Numbered from the stretch's first letter, positions 1-5,580 are shown. The stretch: 6,675 bases of DNA from Erysipelotrichaceae bacterium (GCA_021442745.1 JABUSI010000112.1:1-6675), one strand, 5' to 3'. The notes: generated by a model from the sequence alone, not told the origin. A program made the numbers and translations.

Positions 1-285
1 GTGACCAAACAGGTGACTAATCAGGTGACTATTCCGGTTGAAAACGGTTCTGAGGTGACTAATCTGAGTGTTGAAGAATCGGAAGTTGATTTGTCGGAGT
101 TGGAATGTCGTATCTTGAATCTTGTACAAACGAATTCAGAGGTGACGTTTGTCTGGATTGCGGAGGAATTGAGAGTCAGCAGAAAACATATTGCGGCGTG
201 TATGAAAACGTTGAAAGAGAAGGGAATGATTGTTCGAAGAGGAAATAACCGCAAGGGGTATTGGGAAGTGAAAAGGAAACGTTAG
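1..285 (+). CDS. C-terminal part of a winged-helix regulator, probably COG2865/AlbA_2-type ATP-binding protein (5' partial)
   Basis: The reading frame is open from the first base and ends with TAG at 283-285, so the gene very likely begins upstream; the GTG at base 1 is probably an internal Val codon. The visible 94 residues start with repeated Val-Thr pairs (VTKQVTNQVT), a low-complexity linker. A winged helix-turn-helix follows at about residues 33-91, with a helix-turn-helix core (WIAEELRVSRKHIAACM) and a wing ending GYWEV. A VT-repeat linker followed by a terminal winged helix is typical of the C terminus of COG2865 proteins, which carry an N-terminal AlbA_2/Schlafen-like domain and a divergent ATPase domain. 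That family assignment is inferred from this tail alone; the diagnostic N-terminal domains are outside the window. It is expected to bind DNA in the cytoplasm. It sits 63 bases before the SNF2 gene and could share a transcript with it. Confidence 0.7.
   Translation: MTKQVTNQVTIPVENGSEVTNLSVEESEVDLSELECRILNLVQTNSEVTFVWIAEELRVSRKHIAACMKTLKEKGMIVRRGNNRKGYWEVKRKR
10..63 (+). repeat. Short degenerate tandem repeat coding for Val-Thr linker
   Basis: The unit CAGGTGACTA occurs at 10-19 and again at 22-31, a 12-base period, and GTGACTAAT recurs at 13-21 and 55-63. In frame it encodes the VTNQ/VTNL linker ahead of the winged helix. It is best read as coding low complexity in an inter-domain linker and not as a mobile or regulatory repeat. 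Confidence 0.6.
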
Positions 286-348
286 AGTGTTTTCACATTC
301 ATCGGATTAGTGTAAACTTAAGATACTATGTGAAAAGGGGATTTGTTC

Positions 349-2478
349 ATGGCGATATCGGGAAAAGACATCAGAATCTGTAAAAAAGAATATCTGCCGT
401 TGTGTCAGGAGTGGAAAGACCTGGATGACAGAGTGATGAAAATCCCGGATGACGTAACGGAGGCTGCAAGGGCGTGTAAGATCAATGAGTGCCGGAAGCA
501 GTTTGTGAATATTCCGGTGGAGGAAGTGAACCGGGAAAAACTGGGAATCCGTGTCGGTTTACTGAAGGATGCGGGTTATCAGACGATGGATCAGCTGATC
601 GGGGTTCCGGTGGATAAGCTGGTATCGATTAAGGGAATCGGGGATCAGATGGGAACACTGATTGTCCGGGAAACCAATGAGATGCTGGAGGAAACGATGA
701 AACGGATGCCGCTAAGGTTGCGGATGGATCAGAGGGATGAGTATTCTTCGCGATTGGTGAGCCGGATTTACCGGGAGTTGTATGGAGAACCGGTGAAAAA
801 GGCGTTTGCGGAAATCCGGAACCGGATTCAGGGAGACTGGCATCCGGAGGATTTGTCGCCGGAGGTATCGCTGTGGGAACGGGTATTCCGGTATCGGCAG
901 CTGAAGAAAAAAGAAGAAGAGGCGTATCTGGGGATTGTGCAGGATGCGCAGGTTTTAAAGAAAAACTTTTCGGAATTAAAAAAGAAATATAACGACCTGG
1001 TTCTGAAATCAAGTAAGGAAAGCTGGGATGATTTTTCGAAACAATCGGCGGCGTATTATTCCTTGCTGGATGCGCTGGGAATCAATGATGTTTCCGATGA
1101 ACTGGCGAAAAGCGGATTGTCGGCACAGCTGATTGCGGATATTTCTTCAATTTCTTTGGAATTGAGCGAATTGAAGTGCACCTTGCGTCATTATCAGACT
1201 TTTGGGGTGCAGTATATCCTGAAGAATGAAACGGTGCTTCTGGGGGATGAAATGGGCTTAGGGAAGACCGTGCAGGCGATTGCGACGATGGTGCATCTGG
1301 CACATGAGAAGAAGACGCATTTCTTTGTGGTGTGTCCGGCTTCGGTATTGGTAAACTGGTGCCGGGAACTGGAGAAACACAGCAGTCTGCATGTGACGAA
1401 GATTTACGGCAATTACCGGCAGGATCAGTATGAACGCTGGTGTGAAACCGGCGGAGTGGCGGTAACGACGTATGAAACGATAGGAAAACTGAAACCGGAT
1501 TATAACCGGAAGATTGATTTTCTGTGTGTGGATGAAGCGCATTACATCAAGAATCCGAATGCGAACCGGACGCATAACGTGCTGCAGTTGCGGCAGATTT
1601 CCGAACGGGTATTGTTTATGACGGGTACACCGCTGGAAAACAACGTGGAAGAAATGATTTTCTTGCTGCGGGTATTGAATCCGGATGTAGCAAATGCGGT
1701 GGAATCGATGAAGCAGCTGTCACGGGCCGATCAATTCCGGAAGGAAATCGAGACGGTTTATTTCCGCCGTACCAGAGAAGACGTATTGCAGGAATTACCC
1801 CAGCTGGAAGAAAAAGAAGAGTGGACTTCCCTGAATATGGCGGAGTATGCACAATATTTACAGGATGTGAATGAGCGGAACTTTATGGCGATGCGGCAGG
1901 TTTCCTGGAGAGTCAATAATCCGGAAAACAGCGGAAAACTGCATCGACTGGAAGAACTGGTGTACGAGGCGTTTCTGGAGCATCGGAAAGTGCTGGTGTT
2001 CTCGTATTTCCTGCATACCATTGAAATGGTGTGCAAACGGCTGGGAGAAGTTGTATACGGACCGATTACCGGTTCGGTGAGCAGTGAAAAACGGCAGGAA
2101 ATCCTGGATGATTTCGGTAATGCGGGGGATGGTGCCGTACTGGTATGTCAGATACAGACCGGAGGAACGGGGCTGAATATTCAGGCGGCAAGTATGATTA
2201 TCCTGTGTGAACCGCAGATCAAGCCTTCCCTGGAGCATCAGGCCATTGCCAGGGCGTATCGGATGGGACAGGTGCGGAACGTATTGGTGCATCGCTTGTT
2301 GTGTGAGCGGACGATTGACGAACGGATTCTGGATTTACTGGGTGCGAAACAGATGGTGTTTGATGAGTTTGCGGATGAATCCGTGAGCGGACAGCAGTCT
2401 TTGGCTTCGACGCAGATGGAGTCGATGATGGATGCGGAACAACAGCGGTTACTGACGTATACACCGGAAGAAGAATAA
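349..2478 (+). CDS. SNF2-family DEAD/DEAH-box ATPase (Swi2/Snf2 helicase-like)
   Basis: A protein of about 709 residues of the SNF2 superfamily-2 translocases, which use ATP to move along duplex DNA and remodel protein-DNA or branched DNA. The ATG at 349 is preferred because AAAAGGGGA (333-341) lies 7 bases upstream; a TTG at 343 would sit against the SD. Visible motifs are Walker A GDEMGLGKT (299-307), DEAH (395-398), motif III MTGTPLE (424-430), and in the second RecA-like lobe QTGGTGLN and QAIARAYRMGQ (631-641) with the arginine finger. About 280 residues precede the helicase core; within them residues 74-100 look like a helix-hairpin-helix (SIKGIGDQM), a DNA-binding motif. I see no SWIM zinc finger or nuclease domain. 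It lies 63 bases after a winged-helix regulator gene and ends at a strong terminator. The precise role is unknown: housekeeping RapA-like remodelling, repair or defence are all possible. Confidence 0.92.
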   Translation: MAISGKDIRICKKEYLPLCQEWKDLDDRVMKIPDDVTEAARACKINECRKQFVNIPVEEVNREKLGIRVGLLKDAGYQTMDQLIGVPVDKLVSIKGIGDQMGTLIVRETNEMLEETMKRMPLRLRMDQRDEYSSRLVSRIYRELYGEPVKKAFAEIRNRIQGDWHPEDLSPEVSLWERVFRYRQLKKKEEEAYLGIVQDAQVLKKNFSELKKKYNDLVLKSSKESWDDFSKQSAAYYSLLDALGINDVSDELAKSGLSAQLIADISSISLELSELKCTLRHYQTFGVQYILKNETVLLGDEMGLGKTVQAIATMVHLAHEKKTHFFVVCPASVLVNWCRELEKHSSLHVTKIYGNYRQDQYERWCETGGVAVTTYETIGKLKPDYNRKIDFLCVDEAHYIKNPNANRTHNVLQLRQISERVLFMTGTPLENNVEEMIFLLRVLNPDVANAVESMKQLSRADQFRKEIETVYFRRTREDVLQELPQLEEKEEWTSLNMAEYAQYLQDVNERNFMAMRQVSWRVNNPENSGKLHRLEELVYEAFLEHRKVLVFSYFLHTIEMVCKRLGEVVYGPITGSVSSEKRQEILDDFGNAGDGAVLVCQIQTGGTGLNIQAASMIILCEPQIKPSLEHQAIARAYRMGQVRNVLVHRLLCERTIDERILDLLGAKQMVFDEFADESVSGQQSLASTQMESMMDAEQQRLLTYTPEEE

Positions 2479-2480
2479 CG

Positions 2481-2511
2481 ACGGAGAAGATAAACTTCTT
2501 CGTTTTTTTTT
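2481..2511 (+). terminator. Strong Rho-independent terminator after the SNF2 gene
   Basis: The stem ACGGAGAAG (2481-2489) pairs with CTTCTTCGT (2495-2503) over nine pairs including one G-U, closing a five-base ATAAA loop. A run of nine T residues follows at 2503-2511. It starts three bases after the SNF2 stop codon and should end that transcript, so the downstream nuclease gene needs its own promoter or read-through. Confidence 0.92.
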
Positions 2512-2559
2512 AGGAAAGCAGAAACGTCCCGCATAGGGTAACCTGAGGAGGGAGCGGAC

Positions 2560-3519
2560 ATGAACGATAGCATTACAACGTATCTGGAAACGAATTTACG
2601 AAATGACATTCATTTCAAATATGTCTTTGCGAAGGATGACCCGTTGAACCGGAAGTTATTGAAGAGAATGCTGGAAGTGTATCTGGAACGGGAAATTCAG
2701 AATCTGATTGTAAAATCGGAGGAGGTGAAGGCGAATATGACCGTTTCGCTGCAGCCGGTGTTTGATATTCTGGTGGAATTCGGCGGGGGCCATAAAGTCG
2801 ATGTGGAAATGCAGGTGGTGAATCAGAAGAAGCATCTGGGGGCACGGGCGCAGTATTATCTGTCCAATATTGCGGCCGGACAGATTGTACGGGGTGACCG
2901 GTATGAACATATGAACGATTCGTATGTGCTGTTTTTTCTTGACTATATTCATTATCGGGATGAAAAACTGATTCATCGGTTTTCAATGAGAACGGAGGAT
3001 GGCAGGCCGTTTGATTCCCACTTGTTTTCGAACATTATCACCGTGGAAATTCCGAAGATTCATTTCCGGGAAACTATGGATGATGCACAATTGTGGACGT
3101 ATATGTTAAAATGTAGTGGAAGTAACGATATGTCCCTGTCAGAAAGCATCAGGGAAATGGTTGACCGGAGAGAGGAGCTGAGTATGTTGGTTGAGTGTGT
3201 GAAAAGAATACCGAAAGACGACAAAGAATGGCTCGAGGAATTTAACCAGAGACGCGCGGAAATCGAACTGGCGCAGCGGGAAGCGGACCGGAAACGGGAA
3301 GTACGGGAAGAAGTCCGGGCGGAAGCGAGAGCCGAAGGATTGGCCGAAGGAAAAGCGGCAGGATTAGCCGAGGGAAAAGAGGCAGGCAGAGAACAGGGTA
3401 TGACAGAAGTGATTCGTAAACTGTCTTGTAAAATGGACGTATCGGAAATCTGTGCATTGCTGGATCTGGATGCCGGATATGTCAACCGTCTGCTGGAAAA
3501 GAAAGAAAATGAAGAATGA
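2560..3519 (+). CDS. Rpn family recombination-promoting nuclease / PD-(D/E)XK nuclease family transposase (full-length, RpnL-like)
   Basis: A 319-residue protein of the PF12784 (PDDEXK_2) family, close in plan to E. coli Rpn DNA endonucleases. Family marks are the N-terminal FKYVFAKDD (19-27) and the nuclease core with acidic residues in FDILVEF (D69) and VDVEMQ (E83-x-Q85), where Gln replaces the usual Lys, as is common in this family. The nuclease fold appears to end near residue 170. The C-terminal part holds a charged coiled coil (about 220-255) and then seven four-residue repeats (254-281). The start is set by a good SD (GAGGAGGGAG, 2544-2553) before ATG 2560. No convincing promoter lies in the 48 bases after the preceding terminator. 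In E. coli, full-length Rpn proteins are toxic, give phage defence, and are held in check by a separately translated C-terminal fragment; such a start is visible here at 3184. The name 'transposase' is historical; I see no terminal inverted repeats or target duplication. Confidence 0.9.
   Translation: MNDSITTYLETNLRNDIHFKYVFAKDDPLNRKLLKRMLEVYLEREIQNLIVKSEEVKANMTVSLQPVFDILVEFGGGHKVDVEMQVVNQKKHLGARAQYYLSNIAAGQIVRGDRYEHMNDSYVLFFLDYIHYRDEKLIHRFSMRTEDGRPFDSHLFSNIITVEIPKIHFRETMDDAQLWTYMLKCSGSNDMSLSESIREMVDRREELSMLVECVKRIPKDDKEWLEEFNQRRAEIELAQREADRKREVREEVRAEARAEGLAEGKAAGLAEGKEAGREQGMTEVIRKLSCKMDVSEICALLDLDAGYVNRLLEKKENEE
3084..3112 (+). promoter_or_regulatory. Candidate internal promoter within the rpn gene (for the nested ORF)
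   Basis: TGCACA (3084-3089, four of six matches to TTGACA) and TAAAAT (3107-3112, five of six matches to TATAAT) are separated by exactly 17 bases. A TG at 3104-3105 makes an extended -10. Transcription would start near 3119, about 65 bases before the internal ATG at 3184. E. coli rpn genes are reported to make their short C-terminal product separately, so an internal promoter at this place fits. It is a sequence match only. Confidence 0.45.
3184..3519 (+). CDS. Nested in-frame ORF: candidate RpnS-like C-terminal antitoxin (111 aa)
   Basis: An ATG at 3184, corresponding to residue 209 of the full-length nuclease and in the same frame, is preceded by AGAGGAG (3171-3177) with a six-base spacer. 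That is a better initiation site than chance would usually give inside a gene. The product would be the last 111 residues: a Glu/Arg-rich helix, seven four-residue repeats, and a C-terminal helical tail (SEICALLDLDAGYVNRLL) that resembles a small helical bundle. It lacks the whole nuclease core. In E. coli Rpn systems the separately translated C-terminal part (RpnS) binds the full protein and blocks its toxicity, and the dimer interface includes a helix with four-residue repeats whose number varies between strains. The layout here agrees point by point, but translation from 3184 is inferred. Confidence 0.55.
   Translation: MLVECVKRIPKDDKEWLEEFNQRRAEIELAQREADRKREVREEVRAEARAEGLAEGKAAGLAEGKEAGREQGMTEVIRKLSCKMDVSEICALLDLDAGYVNRLLEKKENEE
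3319..3402 (+). repeat. Seven four-residue repeats in the Rpn C-terminal domain (12-base period)
   Basis: Residues 254-281 break into AEAR, AEGL, AEGK, AAGL, AEGK, EAGR, EQGM. At the DNA level two adjacent 24-base units (3337-3360 and 3361-3384) are identical at 21 of 24 positions, which points to recent duplication of a pair of units. Such period-four repeats vary in number between strains in described Rpn proteins and lie in the helix used for dimerisation. Confidence 0.85.
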
Positions 3520-3551
3520 AAGCATTTTCAGAAAATTTTAGAAAATAACAG

Positions 3552-3579
3552 TTGACAATTTTCAAAAAGCGACTAAACT
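3552..3579 (+). promoter_or_regulatory. Sigma-A type promoter of the T-box operon
   Basis: A perfect -35 TTGACA (3552-3557) is followed, after 16 bases, by TAAACT (3574-3579; four of six matches to the -10 consensus). The region upstream (3523-3550) is very AT-rich and could act as an UP-like element. Transcription would start near 3586, just ahead of T-box stem I. The -10 is weak and its exact position is less certain than the -35. Confidence 0.7.
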
Positions 3580-3585
3580 ATGTAC

Positions 3586-3822
3586 TATATTCGATGAACA
3601 AAAGAGTAGTTTCCGATGAATCGCAAGCGAGTATACGTTGGTGGAAGGTATATGGTGAAACCGGAAATGAAGCGCATTTGGGAGAAGCGATCCTGAAATC
3701 AGTAGGGAGAGCCGTGGCTGGCGTTAACAGTTTGAGTTGGTAAACCGTTTTCGGGTTTGCAACTAGAGTGGTACCGCGATGTGTGTGAAACAAGTCGTCT
3801 CTAGAGGGAGACGGCTTTTTTA
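3586..3822 (+). promoter_or_regulatory. T-box riboswitch leader, specifier CGC (tRNA-Arg)
   Basis: This leader senses uncharged tRNA and controls transcription of the downstream transporter. Stem I: lower helix CAAA (3599-3602) with TTTG (3677-3680); loop-E/S-turn AGTA (3605-3608); helix TTTCCG (3610-3615) with CGGAAA (3662-3667); apical helix TATAC (3632-3636) with GTATA (3648-3652) around a GGTG-containing loop. The specifier strand TGAAGCGCA (3668-3676) has the same spacing as TGAA-N-codon-A in characterised leaders, giving CGC at 3673-3675 (Arg). GCG (Ala) or CAT (His) would need a shifted register. Stem III is GTTG/CAAC plus AAACC/GGTTT (3736-3763). The T-box AGAGTGGTACCGCG lies at 3765-3778; its TGGT bulge (3769-3772) would pair with the tRNA acceptor end with discriminator A. 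Antiterminator CTAGAG (3763-3768) pairs perfectly with CTCTAG (3799-3804), competing with the terminator. Confidence 0.95.
3792..3821 (+). terminator. T-box regulated intrinsic terminator
   Basis: GTCGTCTC (3794-3801) pairs with GAGACGGC (3808-3815) around a six-base loop, extended by two A-T pairs, and is followed by six T residues (3816-3821). Its 5' arm overlaps CTCTAG (3799-3804), which in the alternative fold pairs with the T-box sequence, so antitermination on uncharged tRNA binding is structurally evident. Confidence 0.93.
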
Positions 3823-3845
3823 TTTGTTCATGGGAAAGGAAGTGA

Positions 3846-3890
3846 CGTTTATGAATGAGGACCGACGAAGAAAAAGTATACGCATAAACG
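3846..3890 (+). promoter_or_regulatory. Possible hairpin over the start of the leader ORF
   Basis: CGTTTATG (3846-3853) and CATAAACG (3883-3890) are perfect 8-base inverted complements with a 29-base loop. The 5' arm contains the ATG of the short Arg-rich ORF (3851-3853), and the 3' arm begins in its CGC codon. The helix is AU-rich with a long loop, so its stability is doubtful. If formed it would limit access to that start codon while leaving the SD free. Confidence 0.3.
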
Positions 3891-3919
3891 AACAATTGAT
3901 AGAAAGAGAAAAGGGGTAA
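3851..3919 (+). CDS. Short Arg-rich ORF (22 codons), candidate leader peptide
   Basis: Not a family I recognise. The ATG at 3851 follows AGGAAGTGA (3837-3845), matching eight of nine bases of the ideal SD AGGAGGTGA, with a five-base spacer; this is the strongest initiation site in the operon. The 22-residue product begins MNEDRRRKSIR and has five Arg (residues 5, 6, 7, 11, 19) and two Lys, with Arg codons CGA, CGA, AGA, CGC, AGA. An in-frame ATG at 3830 lacks an SD and is less likely. The TAA (3917-3919) is five bases before the binding-protein ATG, and that gene's SD (AAAAGGGG, 3909-3916) lies inside the last codons, so translation of the two should be coupled. It lies downstream of an Arg T-box, so a second, translation-level arginine check is an attractive inference, not shown. 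It has no signal peptide or membrane segment. Confidence 0.6.
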   Translation: MNEDRRRKSIRINEQLIEREKG

Positions 3920-3924
3920 ACGAT

Positions 3925-4893
3925 ATGAAAAAGTTATTAACGGTATTATTTGTAGTATGTATGATGTTGAATTTAGTAGCATGCGGTTCCAATGAAAAGG
4001 AAAATACGGAACCGGTTAATCCGGATACACAGGAAAACGCCTGGGTCTGGGATGGTCCGAAGTATGATGAAGTAAAGGAAACATTGGGTGCAGCAACCAT
4101 TGATCTGACGGCTGCTGACGGTAAACTGGCTTCCATTCTGGAAAAGGGTGTCCTGGTAGTGGCTACCTCTCCGGACTATCCGCCTTCAGAATATGTTGAC
4201 GTAAACACCGGTGATATCAAGGGTAGTGATATGTTGCTGGCTCAGTACATTGCGAACAGTCTGGGTGTCACTTTGCAGATTGAAGCGATGGATTTCTCTG
4301 CAGTATTGACAGCAGTATCAACCGATAAGGCGGATTTGGGTATTTCCGGTTTCGGTTATAAGGAAGACCGGGCAGAACAGTATGAATTGTCTCACGGTTA
4401 CCAATCCGGTACGGCAGCAAGCCATCACACATTGATGATTAAGAAGGAAGATCTGGATAAGTTCAATTCCTTGGAAGACTTCAATGTGGAAGGATTAAAG
4501 ATTGATGCACAGGCAAACTCTTTGCAGCACATGTATGTAGAAGACCAGCTGACAAATGCGACATTGACATTGGTATCTTCCATTGACCAGGAAATCCTGG
4601 AATTGCAGTCCGGTAAAGTAGACGCTGTCGCAATGGATGCAACAACGGCTAAGAACTACGCAGAACAATCCAACGGTATGTTTGTCAGCGTATGGGAAGA
4701 AAAAGGTATTGAATTCGATCTGACAATGTACGATCAGACGGCAGGTAACGTGGTTGCTGCCAAGAAGGGTGAAGTATCTTTGATTAACGCAGTCAACGAA
4801 ATCATCGACCAGATGATGGAAGCCGGCTTGTATTCCACGATGTACTACGCAGCATGTGATGATGCCGGTGTAGCTCCTGGGGATGACGAATAG
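3925..4893 (+). CDS. Amino-acid ABC transporter substrate-binding lipoprotein (SBP_bac_3), probably arginine
   Basis: A 322-residue extracytoplasmic binding protein of the family 3 type (PF00497), anchored by a lipid. The signal peptide MKKLLTVLFVVCMMLNLVAC ends in a lipobox (LVAC, 17-20), so Cys20 is the lipidation site. An acidic, Asn/Glu-rich linker of about 45 residues precedes the binding domain (about 68-305). The domain shows the family pattern GVLVVATSPDYPPSEY, DIKGSDMLLAQYIANSLG, and ISGFGYKEDRAEQY (140-153), where R149 is the position that commonly contacts the substrate alpha-carboxylate. It is longer than the usual 250-280 residues because of the linker. The start is supported by AAAAGGGG (3909-3916). 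The arginine assignment rests on the T-box specifier, not on pocket residues; other basic or polar amino acids remain possible. Codons differ from neighbours, with more GGT, GCT and TCT, as expected for a highly expressed binding protein. Confidence 0.92.
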   Translation: MKKLLTVLFVVCMMLNLVACGSNEKENTEPVNPDTQENAWVWDGPKYDEVKETLGAATIDLTAADGKLASILEKGVLVVATSPDYPPSEYVDVNTGDIKGSDMLLAQYIANSLGVTLQIEAMDFSAVLTAVSTDKADLGISGFGYKEDRAEQYELSHGYQSGTAASHHTLMIKKEDLDKFNSLEDFNVEGLKIDAQANSLQHMYVEDQLTNATLTLVSSIDQEILELQSGKVDAVAMDATTAKNYAEQSNGMFVSVWEEKGIEFDLTMYDQTAGNVVAAKKGEVSLINAVNEIIDQMMEAGLYSTMYYAACDDAGVAPGDDE

Positions 4894-4914
4894 TTACAGG
4901 AAACGGTAATACAG

Positions 4915-5580
4915 ATGGGTCCGGGACTGATTGAAGTCTGGATGCTATATTATCCGATCTTTCTGAAAGGTCTGGTCGGAACGTTAAAATACGCAGCCAT
5001 AGCGGTGTTCTTCGGAACACTGCTTGGTTGTTTTATAGCCATCCTGCATTTATCGAAAAACAAAATTATTAACGCGATTGCGGTTGTTTATGTCAACGTG
5101 CTGCGGGGAACGCCTTTGCTGGTACAGATGTACATTGCGTATTTCTTCCTGCCGATGGCTTTTCCGGTGATGAATGCGTTGAGTAAGGAACAGTATGTTA
5201 TTCTGTCATTGATTCTGAACTCGAGTGCGTACGTATCGGAAATTATCCGTGGCGGTATTACGAGTGTGGATAAGGGACAGACGGAAGCGGCAAGATCGCT
5301 GGGTATGAGTTCCAAAAACTGCATGATGCAGATTATCATGCCGCAGGCAGTGAAGAACATTCTTCCTTCGTTAGCGAATGAATACATTGCGATGATCAAG
5401 GAAACGTCCTTAGCCGGTACGTTTATGTGTTACGAACTGATGTATACCAGAACGCTGCTGGCCAATAAGTTTCTGATGTGGCAGCCGTTGTTTATCATTG
5501 CGGGTATTTATCTGGTGGTAACGTTAGTCTTGTCATTCTTTGTCAAGTTGTTAGAAAAGAGGTTGGCAGCAAGTGATTAA
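4915..5580 (+). CDS. Amino-acid ABC transporter permease (HisM/ArtQ-like family)
   Basis: A 221-residue inner membrane subunit of the His/Glu/Gln/Arg/opine transporter family. It has about five hydrophobic segments (around 19-45, 52-80, 93-112, 150-175 and 193-214). The family marker RGTPLLVQ lies at 64-71, and the cytoplasmic EAA loop that docks onto the ATPase runs from EIIRGGI (109-115) through EAARSLGMS (124-132) to the PQAVKNILP segment. The full family length suggests it is intact; with a single permease gene present, the transporter would use a permease homodimer. The ATG at 4915 is 21 bases after the binding-protein stop; its SD is weak (AGGAAA, 4898-4903, spaced about 11 bases). The last eight bases overlap the ATPase start, so translation is coupled. 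Confidence 0.94.
   Translation: MGPGLIEVWMLYYPIFLKGLVGTLKYAAIAVFFGTLLGCFIAILHLSKNKIINAIAVVYVNVLRGTPLLVQMYIAYFFLPMAFPVMNALSKEQYVILSLILNSSAYVSEIIRGGITSVDKGQTEAARSLGMSSKNCMMQIIMPQAVKNILPSLANEYIAMIKETSLAGTFMCYELMYTRTLLANKFLMWQPLFIIAGIYLVVTLVLSFFVKLLEKRLAASD

Noticed and set aside
292..329. Possible promoter for the SNF2 gene (TTCACA at 292-297 with TAAACT at 313-318, or TACTAT at 324-329)
   Set aside because: The spacer is only 15 bases for the first pair, and no acceptable -35 fits the second; too weak to annotate.
1858..2292. Long reverse-strand open frames opposite the SNF2 gene (also near 629-1012 and 5665-6165)
   Set aside because: They lack SD sites and recognisable domains and lie antisense to well-conserved coding motifs; they are shadows of GC-rich codon use.
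2560..3519. Rpn gene as a transposable element with ends
   Set aside because: I could find no terminal inverted repeats or target-site duplication flanking it; the 'transposase' label does not by itself make it mobile.
3523..3546. AT-rich inverted repeat (ATTTTC ... GAAAAT) after the rpn stop codon
   Set aside because: Only A-T rich pairing and no T-run after it; more likely the AT-rich region upstream of the T-box promoter than a terminator.
3552..3743. A 63-codon frame starting with TTG across the leader region
   Set aside because: Its start lies in the -35 box and its body is T-box stems I-III; there is no SD, and the sequence is explained by RNA structure.
3830..3919. Longer version of the short Arg-rich ORF from ATG 3830
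   Set aside because: The region before 3830 is the terminator T-run with no SD; the ATG at 3851 has an almost ideal one.
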